From NCBI GenBank assembly GCA_002408385.1, contig DHSB01000104.1, positions 40,135-70,466 of the forward strand: 30,332 nt of DNA, read 5' to 3'. The notes below the pieces were generated by a model. The model saw only the letters and a program-made list of their open reading frames with translations. It made no database searches and was not told the origin of the DNA. The DNA comes from Myxococcales bacterium UBA5297 (lineage in GTDB: Bacteria > Myxococcota > Myxococcia > Myxococcales > UBA5297). Positions 14,869 through 21,614 of the stretch are shown here, one piece after another. Position 1 is the stretch's first letter. The number at the start of each line of letters is the position of its first letter. Made by a program: the position numbers and the translations under genes.

Positions 14869-15978
14869 ATGCGACAGAAGACCGAGAAGTGGCTTGGCGG
14901 GCGTGTCTACGCGACGGCTGAAGGGGATCGCCGATGGATCATCCGCAAGACGGTTGACGGGGTGTCCTACAACCTGACCCTTGAGGCCGAGTCGGAGGAA
15001 GCAGCGCTCCTCGAGTACCGCGCTTTCCGGGCCAACCCAGCCGAATACGCGGCAGCGCTCCGCGGCGAGCAGGAGCGCTCCGATTCTGTTCGGCTCGACG
15101 AGAAGGCAGTTGGCGACTTCCTCAAATATCTCAAGGCGGCCGGCCGTTCGGCTGGGTACGTCGTCACGCTGCGCTGCTACCTCGCCGCTTGGGACGAGGC
15201 GCTGCGCGGTCGCGACCTTCGCTACTTGGACGCCAAGACGACGAAGCGGCTTCTCGCTGCCTGGGAAGCTGGCCGCAAACACAGAATCATCGCGTTCAAG
15301 AGCTTTTGCAGTTGGCTTGTGGAGAAGGGCGAGCTTGACCCTGCCGAGAGCCCTGGCCGCTTCCTCACGGTGCCGGCATCGCGCAGAACGCACGAAGTGA
15401 AGGGCTACAGCATTGAAGCCGTAGAGAAGCTCTATGCGCGCCTTCCAACACAGTTCTTGCGCGATACGCTGCGCCTGCTCGCTTCGAGCGGGATGCACCT
15501 ATCCGAGATCAACCGCCTCGCAAAACGCGATGGGACGGTCCGCGACCTGGAAGGCTACGGCGACATAGCAGGGACGATCACCTTCAAGCACAAGACGGGC
15601 AGGCTTCACATCATCAGTCTTGACGCGAAGGCGCTGGCAGCCGCCAAGCGGATGCAGGAGCGCGGGAAGGCGCCAAGCTCGACGGCGATCCTCGAAGTCG
15701 TTGATCGGATACGGCAGAAGGCAGGCGACAACTCGCTTGAGCGAATCGCCTTTGGTGCCATCCGACACAGCAGGAGCACTTGGCTCGCCGAATGCGGCGA
15801 GGAGTATCACCCGGCGGGCAAGGGCCTTCCCGTCGAGACCATCGCGCGCTCGCTAGGTCACACGTCAGCGCGAACGACCATGTTGCACTATCTGTCGGTA
15901 CAGGTTCCGCCGATGCTTCGCGTCCCGATTCGCCTCGAGCATCCCGACGACCCGCCACTCGAGAAGAGCAACGGTTGA
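14869..15978 (+). CDS. int: Tyrosine recombinase/integrase of the selC element
   Basis: 369 residues, ATG start. N-terminal arm-binding part (KWLGGRVYATAEGDRRWIIR), a SAM-like core-binding domain (residues of about 75-170, ending IIAFKSFCSWLVEKGELDP), then a catalytic domain. Catalytic boxes: SSGMHLSEINRL, where the usual Arg of GxRxxE is His210; the beta-loop Lys in FKHKTGRLHIISL; FGAIRHSRSTWLAE with Arg299 but Gly296 where HxxR has His; SLGHTSARTTMLHYL with His331 and nucleophile Tyr341. So Tyr, one Arg and one His are kept, while Arg I and the first His are not. Despite this, its position beside selC, the att repeats and arm sites make it the integrase of this element. Loss of Arg I may be a lineage trait or an inactivating change. 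Confidence 0.92.
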   Translation: MRQKTEKWLGGRVYATAEGDRRWIIRKTVDGVSYNLTLEAESEEAALLEYRAFRANPAEYAAALRGEQERSDSVRLDEKAVGDFLKYLKAAGRSAGYVVTLRCYLAAWDEALRGRDLRYLDAKTTKRLLAAWEAGRKHRIIAFKSFCSWLVEKGELDPAESPGRFLTVPASRRTHEVKGYSIEAVEKLYARLPTQFLRDTLRLLASSGMHLSEINRLAKRDGTVRDLEGYGDIAGTITFKHKTGRLHIISLDAKALAAAKRMQERGKAPSSTAILEVVDRIRQKAGDNSLERIAFGAIRHSRSTWLAECGEEYHPAGKGLPVETIARSLGHTSARTTMLHYLSVQVPPMLRVPIRLEHPDDPPLEKSNG

Positions 15979-15984
15979 AGTGAA

Positions 15985-16008
15985 GGCCGCAAGGTTGCCC
16001 CCGCGGCC
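15985..16008. terminator. Hairpin between convergent int and the excisionase-like gene
   Basis: GGCCGC (15985-15990) and GCGGCC (16003-16008) around 12 nt, in the 43-bp gap between two convergent stops. No T run. Possible bidirectional terminator. Confidence 0.35.
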
Positions 16009-16021
16009 CTCGTTCCAGTCG

Positions 16022-16390
16022 TCAGACCTTCAGCGAACGAATCCGATCGCCGAAGTGCTCGCCAACCTCGCCGACGCTTGCCCGCCGACGGGCGCGCCGG
16101 GGCGTTGCGGGAAGCGCCTGGTTTGGTAGGTGTCGAGCCGCTTCGACGCTTGAGGCGAGCACCATCGTTCTGCGGCCGATCTTTCGTGCGCGCTTCAACG
16201 TGCCGTCTTGCAGGAGGTCGAAGACTCGCGTTCTCGAGCAGCCAAGCTGGGCTTGCGCCTGCTCTATCGAAAGCGCCTGGGGACTCGGGGCGGGCACGCC
16301 AACGGGCTGGACGTTCGCCGCTGCCAGACGGTCGAGCCGGTCAAGGATGGCTTCGAGAAGTTGGTTGGTTCGCTCCATGTTGTCACTCAC
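16022..16390 (-). CDS. Excisionase-like/helix-turn-helix DNA-binding protein
   Basis: 122 residues. GTG at 16390 is chosen because it overlaps the upstream stop by 4 nt (GTGA); an ATG lies four codons inside. A short amphipathic N-terminal helix (NQLLEAILDRLDRLAAAN) precedes a winged-HTH of the excisionase/MerR-like helix_turn_helix_17 type: ALSIEQAQAQLGCSRTRVFD, LLQDGTLKRARKIGRRTMVL, ASSVEAARHL. The C-terminus is Arg rich. These proteins bend DNA to favour excision or regulate transcription. It is the last gene of the early operon and ends facing int, so it is the best candidate for the directionality factor of the element. Confidence 0.72.
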   Translation of the reverse strand: MSDNMERTNQLLEAILDRLDRLAAANVQPVGVPAPSPQALSIEQAQAQLGCSRTRVFDLLQDGTLKRARKIGRRTMVLASSVEAARHLPNQALPATPRRARRRASVGEVGEHFGDRIRSLKV

Positions 16391-16710
16391 GGCAGCAACC
16401 CCGCAGGAAGTCCCGATTCTCGCAACGCTCCTCGAAGCCCTCGCCGTTGCCCGTCAGGCCCGACGAACCATCGGACATAGACCCAGCCATCGGTGCCGAT
16501 GCGCCTGCCGTCGACGGGGCGCCAGCCGTACTCGGCGAGGGTGCGAACGGCGAACCGTAGACGAACGCGGTAGCGCGCATCGCGCAGGGGAACGGCCTCG
16601 CCGCTGGCGGGGTCTATCCATTCGCCACCTAGCTCGGGGCGAAAGCCTGCAGCGCACAACTCGGGATGGGGCTCGACTTGCTGAATGGTGGGCTTGCGGC
16701 GGCCGGTCAT
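16387..16710 (-). CDS. Small hypothetical protein of the early operon
   Basis: 107 residues from ATG 16710, with 4-nt overlaps on both sides, which is strong evidence that it is translated. I recognise no family. It is Arg and Trp rich (GGEWIDPASGEAVPLRDARY, RTLAEYGWRPVDGRRIGTDG, WVYVRWFVG), with no Cys cluster, signal or membrane segment. The alternation of aromatic and charged residues suggests a small beta-rich fold, perhaps nucleic-acid binding. Position between the docking-like protein and the excisionase-like protein suggests a replication or regulatory accessory. Confidence 0.72.
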   Translation of the reverse strand: MTGRRKPTIQQVEPHPELCAAGFRPELGGEWIDPASGEAVPLRDARYRVRLRFAVRTLAEYGWRPVDGRRIGTDGWVYVRWFVGPDGQRRGLRGALRESGLPAGLLP

Positions 16711-17069
16711 TGAAGGCCCCCATGCCGCAGCTCGGCGATTACCTGCCGGGCAGCCTCAGTGCAGAGAGAGCAGCGAAACTCGGCGGAAGGCTCGCCGCAG
16801 CTCGCGCACTGGCCGCTTGCTGGGGACACAGACCGCGCGAGCAGAAGCGGCAGAGAGCCGCTAGCGGTCGCCTGCCGACGCATCGCCAGGACTCGCCAAG
16901 CAACCTCAGACCGCAGGAGGGCGAGCAGCGCGGGCTTTCGCTCGCGAAGGGCAGAGACGATCTCCGGTGTCAGTGTTCCGGCAGGTGCGCGAATCTCGAG
17001 GGCGTCGCCGTCTGGCCAGACGCGCACTCCCCGGGCGCGGAGGGTATCGAGCAGCGCGGAGGGGCTCAT
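16707..17069 (-). CDS. TubC N-terminal docking-domain-like protein with a C-terminal Cys pair motif
   Basis: 120 residues. ATG 17069 overlaps the stop of the upstream helicase-like gene by 4 nt, which fixes this start over a longer frame beginning at 17105. Residues of about 1-52 (SPSALLDTLRARGVRVWPDG, then ALEIRAPAGTLTPEIVSALR and ERKPALLALLR) match the TubC N-terminal docking domain first described in NRPS-PKS assembly lines but also found as small proteins in phage and plasmid replication loci. The C-terminal part has QCASCGEPSAEFRCSLC, two CxxC pairs able to bind zinc. No NRPS or PKS gene is present. A role tethering replication proteins is inferred from the operon. Confidence 0.72.
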   Translation of the reverse strand: MSPSALLDTLRARGVRVWPDGDALEIRAPAGTLTPEIVSALRERKPALLALLRSEVAWRVLAMRRQATASGSLPLLLARSVSPASGQCASCGEPSAEFRCSLCTEAARQVIAELRHGGLQ

Positions 17070-18931
17070 ATGCGGATGCCCTCCTCTGCCCCGGTGGAAT
17101 GCCACGCTGCGGGCTGCTCGGCGTGTACCCCGGCGCTAGGCCGCGGTTCGTCTCGCGACTCGTCTAGCTCGCGAGCGATGCGCCAAACAGGCGCCTTGGA
17201 GTGCGAGTCGCGCTCGGCGGCAATCCAGGCACCTGCCTTCCTCTTACCTTTGAGCAACTGCAGGCGCCTTCCAAGCTTGCGTGCGTCAACCTTGCCGTCT
17301 TCGACAAAGCCCGCGGCCGCAAGGGCATCGAGGAAGCCTGCTAGCTGAGGGGATGCGCTCTCGAGCCGGCGCTTGATTTCCCCCGTAGAAAGGCCCGCAC
17401 CATCGCAATCGATCGCTTCGATTCCTGCGATGAGTGCATCGTGCAGCGTATCGCCGGGGTCGGCCTCGCGCAGTCCTTCTCGCGTGTCTCCCCACGGGTC
17501 GGGCAGGCCAACCCATAGGCAGGTTCCTCGGACAATCGCGCTCCAGGCCTCGAACGAACCGAAAGCGGCAAGGCCCTCGGGGAGGGGCCGTTGCGCCACA
17601 AACCACGCGCGAAGGACGGTTAGAGCGGCGGCAATCAGTCGGGGGCGTTCGCTGCGAATCCAACCAAAGAGGTCGGAGTGCCTAAAGTCGCTGCGCTCCT
17701 CGGGCCGCTCAAGCTCGGTCGCAAGCCTGATATGGACGACTCGACGAACAAGATCCCCGGCAAGCGATGCGTTGTTCGCGGTCGCAAACCACGTTGCCCG
17801 GTTTCGTAGCTTCAACGCGGCATCGGCGCTGTTCTTGCCGAGCAGGCGCGCCGCATACCAGCCTTCGGAGGTCAACAGCTTGTCGAGCACCGGCCCGCCG
17901 AAGTCCCCGGCTACGTTGTCGAAGAGGATGAGCGAATCCGCGGCCTGGAGATGCGAGACGATGCGCTTGTCCAGCTCTTCGCCGTTCGCCGTGTATTGCT
18001 GGCGCGGCGCCGTGCGGCCGGTCGCGATGATGGCTGCACAGTCGACAAGGCGAGACTTCCCGCACCCTCGGCTGTTGCCGTCAACCAAGAATAGAGGCGC
18101 GTTCGCATCGCCGATTGCCGGCCGGGCGAAAGGCGTCAACAGTGAAGCAAGCCACGCTGCCCGATGCGCTTCCGATGCGAAGGGGAAATCGCAGACAACC
18201 TCGAGAAGAGCATCGCGTGCGGCGAGTGCATCGGCGCGCGTGGGGCTCGGCGAGATTGAAGGCGTCTTGCCAGTCGGCGCGAAGTAAAGGCCAGTCGCCG
18301 AGTCATACCCCGGCTTATCAATCAGGGTGCCGTCGGGGCGCAGCGCAGGGGCGGTAATGACTCCCCGCAGCTCTCGCAAGCCGGGCCAATCGCCCCTTTG
18401 CAGAACGGCTGCAACTACATCGTGCGGCGGATCTGACGGCACGTTCTTTTTGGCTCGTCCGTCGTACTTCGTCCATTTGACTGCGGCAGAGAGGCGCTCC
18501 CACAAAGCGGGGGCGGATACGTCGCGGACAACCGGCGCGCCGTCGGGCCGTTCGGTTGTGTCGCGCTTCTCGTTGCTTGAATTCCAGTCGACGACAGACA
18601 CAAGGCGGCAATCGCGCTGGAAGGTGTTGGGCATTCCGCGAAGCGCCTCGAGTGCGGCGGCAACGGCCCGGTGCCCTTCGCCCTTCCGCACTTGGTGCTC
18701 AGGGCGATCGTCAACTTCCGGCGCCTTCTCGCGGATCTCCTCGACCCATGCGTCGCACAGCCGATCGTCGTAGCCTTCGATAATCGCGTCGTCGCCTGGA
18801 AGCGCCGTGCCGGTCTTCCTTCGCTTGACCGCCGCTGCCCACTCGACAGGCGACACCTTGGCGTGGGCAGCCGTTGCTGCCTCCCCTTCGCCAGTCGGGC
18901 GATCGTCGCGTCGGTCGGGAGGGCCGCTCAT
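17066..18931 (-). CDS. Phage-type P-loop helicase/primase-like protein
   Basis: 621 residues. The C-terminal two thirds contain an ATPase core: Walker A in VDGNSRGCGKSRLVDCAA (near residues 285-300), Walker B in SLILFDNVAG (near 330-340), then a sensor-like ATWFATANNASLAGD and an arginine-finger candidate in RRVVHIRLATELERPEERSD. Upstream, TAPALRPDGTLIDKPGYDSA and TGLYFAP is a signature seen in phage and plasmid D5/P4-type helicase proteins. The N-terminal 150 residues have no clear primase or zinc motif, so I call it helicase-like with a possible divergent primase part. It is the largest early gene and the likely replication protein. ATG 18931 overlaps the regulator stop by 4 nt; its own stop overlaps the next start. 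Confidence 0.82.
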   Translation of the reverse strand: MSGPPDRRDDRPTGEGEAATAAHAKVSPVEWAAAVKRRKTGTALPGDDAIIEGYDDRLCDAWVEEIREKAPEVDDRPEHQVRKGEGHRAVAAALEALRGMPNTFQRDCRLVSVVDWNSSNEKRDTTERPDGAPVVRDVSAPALWERLSAAVKWTKYDGRAKKNVPSDPPHDVVAAVLQRGDWPGLRELRGVITAPALRPDGTLIDKPGYDSATGLYFAPTGKTPSISPSPTRADALAARDALLEVVCDFPFASEAHRAAWLASLLTPFARPAIGDANAPLFLVDGNSRGCGKSRLVDCAAIIATGRTAPRQQYTANGEELDKRIVSHLQAADSLILFDNVAGDFGGPVLDKLLTSEGWYAARLLGKNSADAALKLRNRATWFATANNASLAGDLVRRVVHIRLATELERPEERSDFRHSDLFGWIRSERPRLIAAALTVLRAWFVAQRPLPEGLAAFGSFEAWSAIVRGTCLWVGLPDPWGDTREGLREADPGDTLHDALIAGIEAIDCDGAGLSTGEIKRRLESASPQLAGFLDALAAAGFVEDGKVDARKLGRRLQLLKGKRKAGAWIAAERDSHSKAPVWRIARELDESRDEPRPSAGVHAEQPAAWHSTGAEEGIRI

Positions 18932-19206
18932 TTTCCGGCCCCGATTTCTGCTGCGAGTCGATCGGCGTGCGCCTCATTCGCGGCGGCGCGTTCGCACTCG
19001 GCCTCGAGCTTGGCAAGGCCCTGACCGATTAGAGCGATCGTGCCTCGATAGAGCGGCAAACCGGCCGCGGCTCTTGCGAGGCTTTGGCGGCTAATACCGA
19101 GTGCGGCAACGGCCTGCCGCTCGCCAGTCGCTTCGATACATCGCGCGAGTCGGGAGCGTTCGGAAATGCTGAGAGGGGTGCCCTTCGGGCTTGTCGCAGT
19201 CTTCAT
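18928..19206 (-). CDS. Small HTH regulator (Cro/CI-like) heading the replication operon
   Basis: 92 residues from ATG 19206 (a TTG five codons upstream is possible). The core SRLARCIEATGERQAVAALG, ISRQSLARAAAGLPLYRGTI is a lambda-repressor-like helix-turn-helix of a kind common in phage regulators. A charged helix (LAKLEAECERAAANEAHADR) follows and may dimerise. Directly upstream (19236-19301) are several inverted repeats suited as operators, so autoregulation is likely. The stop overlaps the helicase-like gene by 4 nt. It could act as repressor of the early operon or as an origin-binding protein. Confidence 0.7.
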   Translation of the reverse strand: MKTATSPKGTPLSISERSRLARCIEATGERQAVAALGISRQSLARAAAGLPLYRGTIALIGQGLAKLEAECERAAANEAHADRLAAEIGAGK

Positions 19207-19235
19207 GCTGCAAGAGTGCAACTGCGCCCGAATTC

Positions 19236-19301
19236 TCGAAACGGCAGTTTCGAATGCCCGTCAACGTGTCACGACACGAACCGCCTCGCCGCTTCGTGTC
19301 G
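19236..19301. promoter_or_regulatory. Operator region with three inverted repeats upstream of the HTH regulator
   Basis: TCGAAAC-N4-GTTTCGA lies at 19236-19253, CGTGTC-N2-GACACG at 19265-19278, and CGACACGAA (19272-19280) is inverted at TTCGTGTCG (19293-19301). So CGTGTC half-sites occur three times within 37 bp. On the minus strand TTGACG (19259-19264) could be a -35 with the first palindrome in the spacer; no good -10 is seen. Confidence 0.55.
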
Positions 19302-19303
19302 GT

Positions 19304-19954
19304 CTATCCGGCCCGGTCTTTCAACCGCCGGCGGGCTTCGCGGATGTTCTTCGTCTCCTCGCCGATAACCTCTGCCACGGTCTTCGGCTCGCCCCTGATA
19401 GCGACCGGGGTTAGCTTCTCGGGGAAGTTGCCTATTAGGAGACTCAGCACAGCGATTTCTTGGTCTCCAGGCCAACGGCTAGCGCCCCATAGCTGGGGGG
19501 CGAGGTATGGCGGCACCTGTTGGATTGGGGCGGACGTGAACAAGCCAACAAGGCACGAGCGGGTGTTCCCACTGCCTATGTCTGGCGAGAACCGCCACTC
19601 GCTCAAAGGATTCCATGCTTCCGGGCCGCCGTTGATTGCGCCCTCGACCATGGGCTCGACGCGGGAATGAGCGAGGGCGAAGACCATACTTCCGCAAGAG
19701 AACCCGCATTCGCCATCCCCGCTACACTGCCTGTAGAACTCGACAAGATCCCAGGAAGCGCGCCGGAACCTCTCGAATAGTTCCCGGGCCTTCTGTTCGC
19801 GCTGAATCGACCGCTCCAGGCAATCGAGAACCGCTTTGCTTGTGCGCTCGGACCAAGGCTTGCCCGAAGTCTTCGCAAACCTGCACTCGCACTCACGCAA
19901 GACTGCGGATTGAAGCTCCGCGAGATTGCTGAACCGCTCTGCTTTTCTTGGCAT
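19304..19954 (-). CDS. Hypothetical protein of the element, 216 residues
   Basis: I place the start at ATG 19954 (MPRKAERFSNLAELQSAVLR), preceded by GGGG about 8 nt upstream; the longer frame to 20152 reads through a terminator hairpin and is unlikely. No family recognised. Visible features: an N-terminal basic/helical part with Cys (LRECECRFAKTSGKPWSE), a helix ERSIQREQKARELFERFRRA, a Cys/Gly patch CSGDGECGFSCGSMVF, and a C-terminal charged part (PVAIRGEPKTVAEVIGEETK) that may be another helix. No signal or membrane segment. It lies just upstream of the operator region and ends 97 bp before the HTH regulator, so it is probably in a separate transcription unit. Confidence 0.65.
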   Translation of the reverse strand: MPRKAERFSNLAELQSAVLRECECRFAKTSGKPWSERTSKAVLDCLERSIQREQKARELFERFRRASWDLVEFYRQCSGDGECGFSCGSMVFALAHSRVEPMVEGAINGGPEAWNPLSEWRFSPDIGSGNTRSCLVGLFTSAPIQQVPPYLAPQLWGASRWPGDQEIAVLSLLIGNFPEKLTPVAIRGEPKTVAEVIGEETKNIREARRRLKDRAG

Positions 19955-19985
19955 CCCGCACCCCATGCGGCCCCGATATGAAAGC

Positions 19986-20009
19986 GCCCAGGGCCCGAAG
20001 GCCCCGGGC
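19986..20009 (-). terminator. Terminator-like hairpin with a UUCG tetraloop
   Basis: On the minus strand GCCCGGGGCC, loop TTCG, GGCCCTGGGC gives a 10-bp stem with one G-U pair closed by the very stable C(UUCG)G tetraloop, then GCTTTCAT. It lies between the 195- and 216-residue protein genes. Confidence 0.6.
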
Positions 20010-20075
20010 TCGCGAAAGCTGGCACGCTGGGGAAAGCGTGTCGGGCTGGCCGGCCCTGCTCTCGCGGTAGTGTGG

Positions 20076-20663
20076 CTAGGGGTTGCAGCAGTCCCAGGCC
20101 GCCGCTGCCGCGCGTTCGATTTCCTCGGGGGTCCCCGGGGGAACGAACACAATATTTTCCGTTACGACAGCCTGCCCGGGCTTCATGGTCGGGACCGGGT
20201 ACACTTCAAGCTTGGGGCGCAGCTCGTCCTTGCGCTTCCACAAGTTACGGCAGCCTTCCTCGTAATCGGTATCTGAGATTGCGCTCTTGCTCGCAACCTC
20301 CATGAAGCTAGGCGTCTCATGCGCGGGCAAGTCGTGGTCTTCGTTCAGAGCGGGGCCGCCGAGCCGGGCAACCTTCTTGTTCAGCCGGGCCAGCTCGCGC
20401 AGCGCAGCGCGCAAAGAGCTTCGCGTTCCAAGGTGTGTCTCCGCCTGATCGCAAGCCTTGCGCTCCAGGCGGTTGGCCTCGTCAACCCGCCCGGCCTTCC
20501 GCAAGCCAGCGATTGCCTCAAGAGCAAGCTCGAGTCCTTGCTCTGTCCCGCACACACCCATAAACAGCGCGCCGGCAAGGTAGTAGGCGTCTGCACGCTT
20601 CTCGCGTGCCTTCTCGAGCTTGCGATTGACGGGGACGGTCGCTGCGGTAACAGTCTGTGCCAT
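20076..20663 (-). CDS. Hypothetical protein of the element, 195 residues
   Basis: ATG at 20663 has AGAGG about 10 nt upstream. I recognise no family. The N-terminal 100 residues are predicted helical and charged (RKLEKAREKRADAYYLAGAL, GLELALEAIAGLRKAGRVDE, RAALRELARLNKKVARLG); the pattern of paired helices resembles TPR-like or four-helix folds, which is only an impression. The C-terminal part is less charged (KPGQAVVTENIVFVPPGTPE) and ends with AAAAAWDCCNP. No signal peptide or catalytic motif. Flanked by hairpins on both sides (19986-20009 and 20701-20762), so it may be expressed alone. Confidence 0.65.
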   Translation of the reverse strand: MAQTVTAATVPVNRKLEKAREKRADAYYLAGALFMGVCGTEQGLELALEAIAGLRKAGRVDEANRLERKACDQAETHLGTRSSLRAALRELARLNKKVARLGGPALNEDHDLPAHETPSFMEVASKSAISDTDYEEGCRNLWKRKDELRPKLEVYPVPTMKPGQAVVTENIVFVPPGTPEEIERAAAAAWDCCNP

Positions 20664-20700
20664 GATCGTGTGCCTCTACGGTAGGCGCGCGGTTTAGGAA

Positions 20701-20762
20701 GCCTCGAGGTCTGACCACCTCGGGGCTTTCGCTTGCCCGCCGTTGCGCGCTTGCCGGCGGGC
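20701..20762 (-). terminator. Two successive hairpins after the 77-residue HTH gene
   Basis: GCCCGCCG (20735-20742) pairs with CGGCGGGC (20755-20762) around 12 nt, starting 9 bp past the stop of the HTH gene. Next, GCCTCGAGGT (20701-20710) pairs with ACCTCGGGGC (20717-20726), one G-U, 6-nt loop, followed on the minus strand by TTCCTAAA. A double terminator or attenuator ahead of the 195-residue gene. Confidence 0.5.
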
Positions 20763-20771
20763 GAGAGAGGG

Positions 20772-21005
20772 TCAACGCTTCTTGGTTCGTAGCTTCTCGC
20801 TGCTCGCCTTGCGTCTCTGCTCGGCGAGGGCTTCAACGTCGCGAAGACGGTAAAGGCGTCGGCCGGTGAGTGTCCGCATGGCTGCAAGCTCGCCGCGGGC
20901 TTCGATTGCCCGGACTGCGCCAGGGGTCACGTCAAGGATCTTGCCGGCCTCAGCAGGCGTTACGAGTTGTTCGGCTGTGTCGTCGGTTCGTCGCTTCGTT
21001 TGCAT
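20772..21005 (-). CDS. AlpA/MerR-like HTH protein, paralogue of the gene at 27218
   Basis: 77 residues from ATG 21005 (an in-frame GTG at 21026 is possible; neither has a strong ribosome site). The domain LVTPAEAGKILDVTPGAVRA, IEARGELAAMRTLTGRRLYR and LRDVEALAEQRR is a winged HTH of the excisionase/MerR-N type. It shares 33 of 55 aligned residues (counted by eye) with the protein at 27218-27406. It is close to the start of the minus-strand early region, near the iterons, so it may be an early regulator. Confidence 0.75.
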   Translation of the reverse strand: MQTKRRTDDTAEQLVTPAEAGKILDVTPGAVRAIEARGELAAMRTLTGRRLYRLRDVEALAEQRRKASSEKLRTKKR

Positions 21006-21039
21006 GATGTAGCTTCTTACACTCACGGCAGGCAGGCTG

Positions 21040-21510
21040 TCAAGCGCTCGGCTGTGCAGCCGGCCGGACGGTGCGCGGGGAGACGTTCAGTTCGGCGGCG
21101 GCTTTGTCGCGGGCGCGGCCGCATTCATGGTCAGGCAAATTTGCCTTACCCTTCGTCCGCCCGCCTTCGGCCATCCGCTCCTTAGCCTCGGCTGCATACA
21201 GCGGCTCCAACTTGGCCGCCGCCATCGCGCGCTGGCTCTCGGTCAGGTGCCGCCTGTGCAGGTTCTTCGACAGCACCCACGTTGTCGGAGAGCCGGCCGG
21301 ACAGTGCGCTCTGTCGCGGGTTTCGGCGCGAACGTTCGCCCTGCGGGGAGTCTGCGGGGAGTCTGCGGGGAGTGCGGGGAGTCGCGGGGAGTCCACAAGC
21401 CCAACGTGTGAAACTGTCAGTTGACAATTCCTAGAGGGGGCCCGGCCCCCCCCCCCGCCACTCCCCGCAAACCGCCTCACTCCCCGCAAACCCGGGGGTA
21501 GTAGTTCCAT
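21040..21510 (-). pseudogene. C-terminal remnant of a ParB-like phage protein
   Basis: The frame is open from an ATG at 21510, but only the 3' half looks like protein. VLSKNLHRRHLTESQRAMAA followed by AKLEPLYAAEAKERMAEGG and DKAAAELNVSPRTVRPA matches the region after the ParB-type nuclease/CTPase domain in phage ParB-like proteins. Those normally have about 100 residues more (with GRNR-type motifs) before this block; here that part is absent and the frame instead runs through the GC-rich iterons at 21341-21492. No ribosome site supports ATG 21510; a GTG at 21276 could start a short product of 78 residues. I read it as truncated, although a short DNA-binding HTH product could still be functional. 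Confidence 0.55.
21341..21492. repeat. Iteron cluster: five GCGGGGAGT plus two inverted copies (candidate origin or partition site)
   Basis: Five direct copies of (CT)GCGGGGAGT occur in tandem from 21341 to 21392, spaced 9-11 bp. Two copies of CACTCCCCGCAAACC, containing the inverse, lie at 21459-21473 and 21478-21492. Between them are a TGTCA-N2-TGACA palindrome (21415-21426), which includes TTGACA, and a run of eleven C at 21446-21456. The cluster is at the boundary between leftward early and rightward late genes, a usual place for phage or plasmid origins and switch regions. Confidence 0.75.
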
Positions 21511-21614
21511 TTTCGGTCGGAGGGACGGCGCAAGGGGGGTGGGGGCAATCTACCAATTGGGAACGCTGTCACCCTGTCTTTCTGTCAAAGCGACCTGCCA
21601 GCGATGGTAGGCGC

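Noticed and set aside
16707..17105. Longer start for the docking-like protein at 17105
   Set aside because: ATG 17069 overlaps the preceding stop as ATGA, matching all other junctions of the operon.
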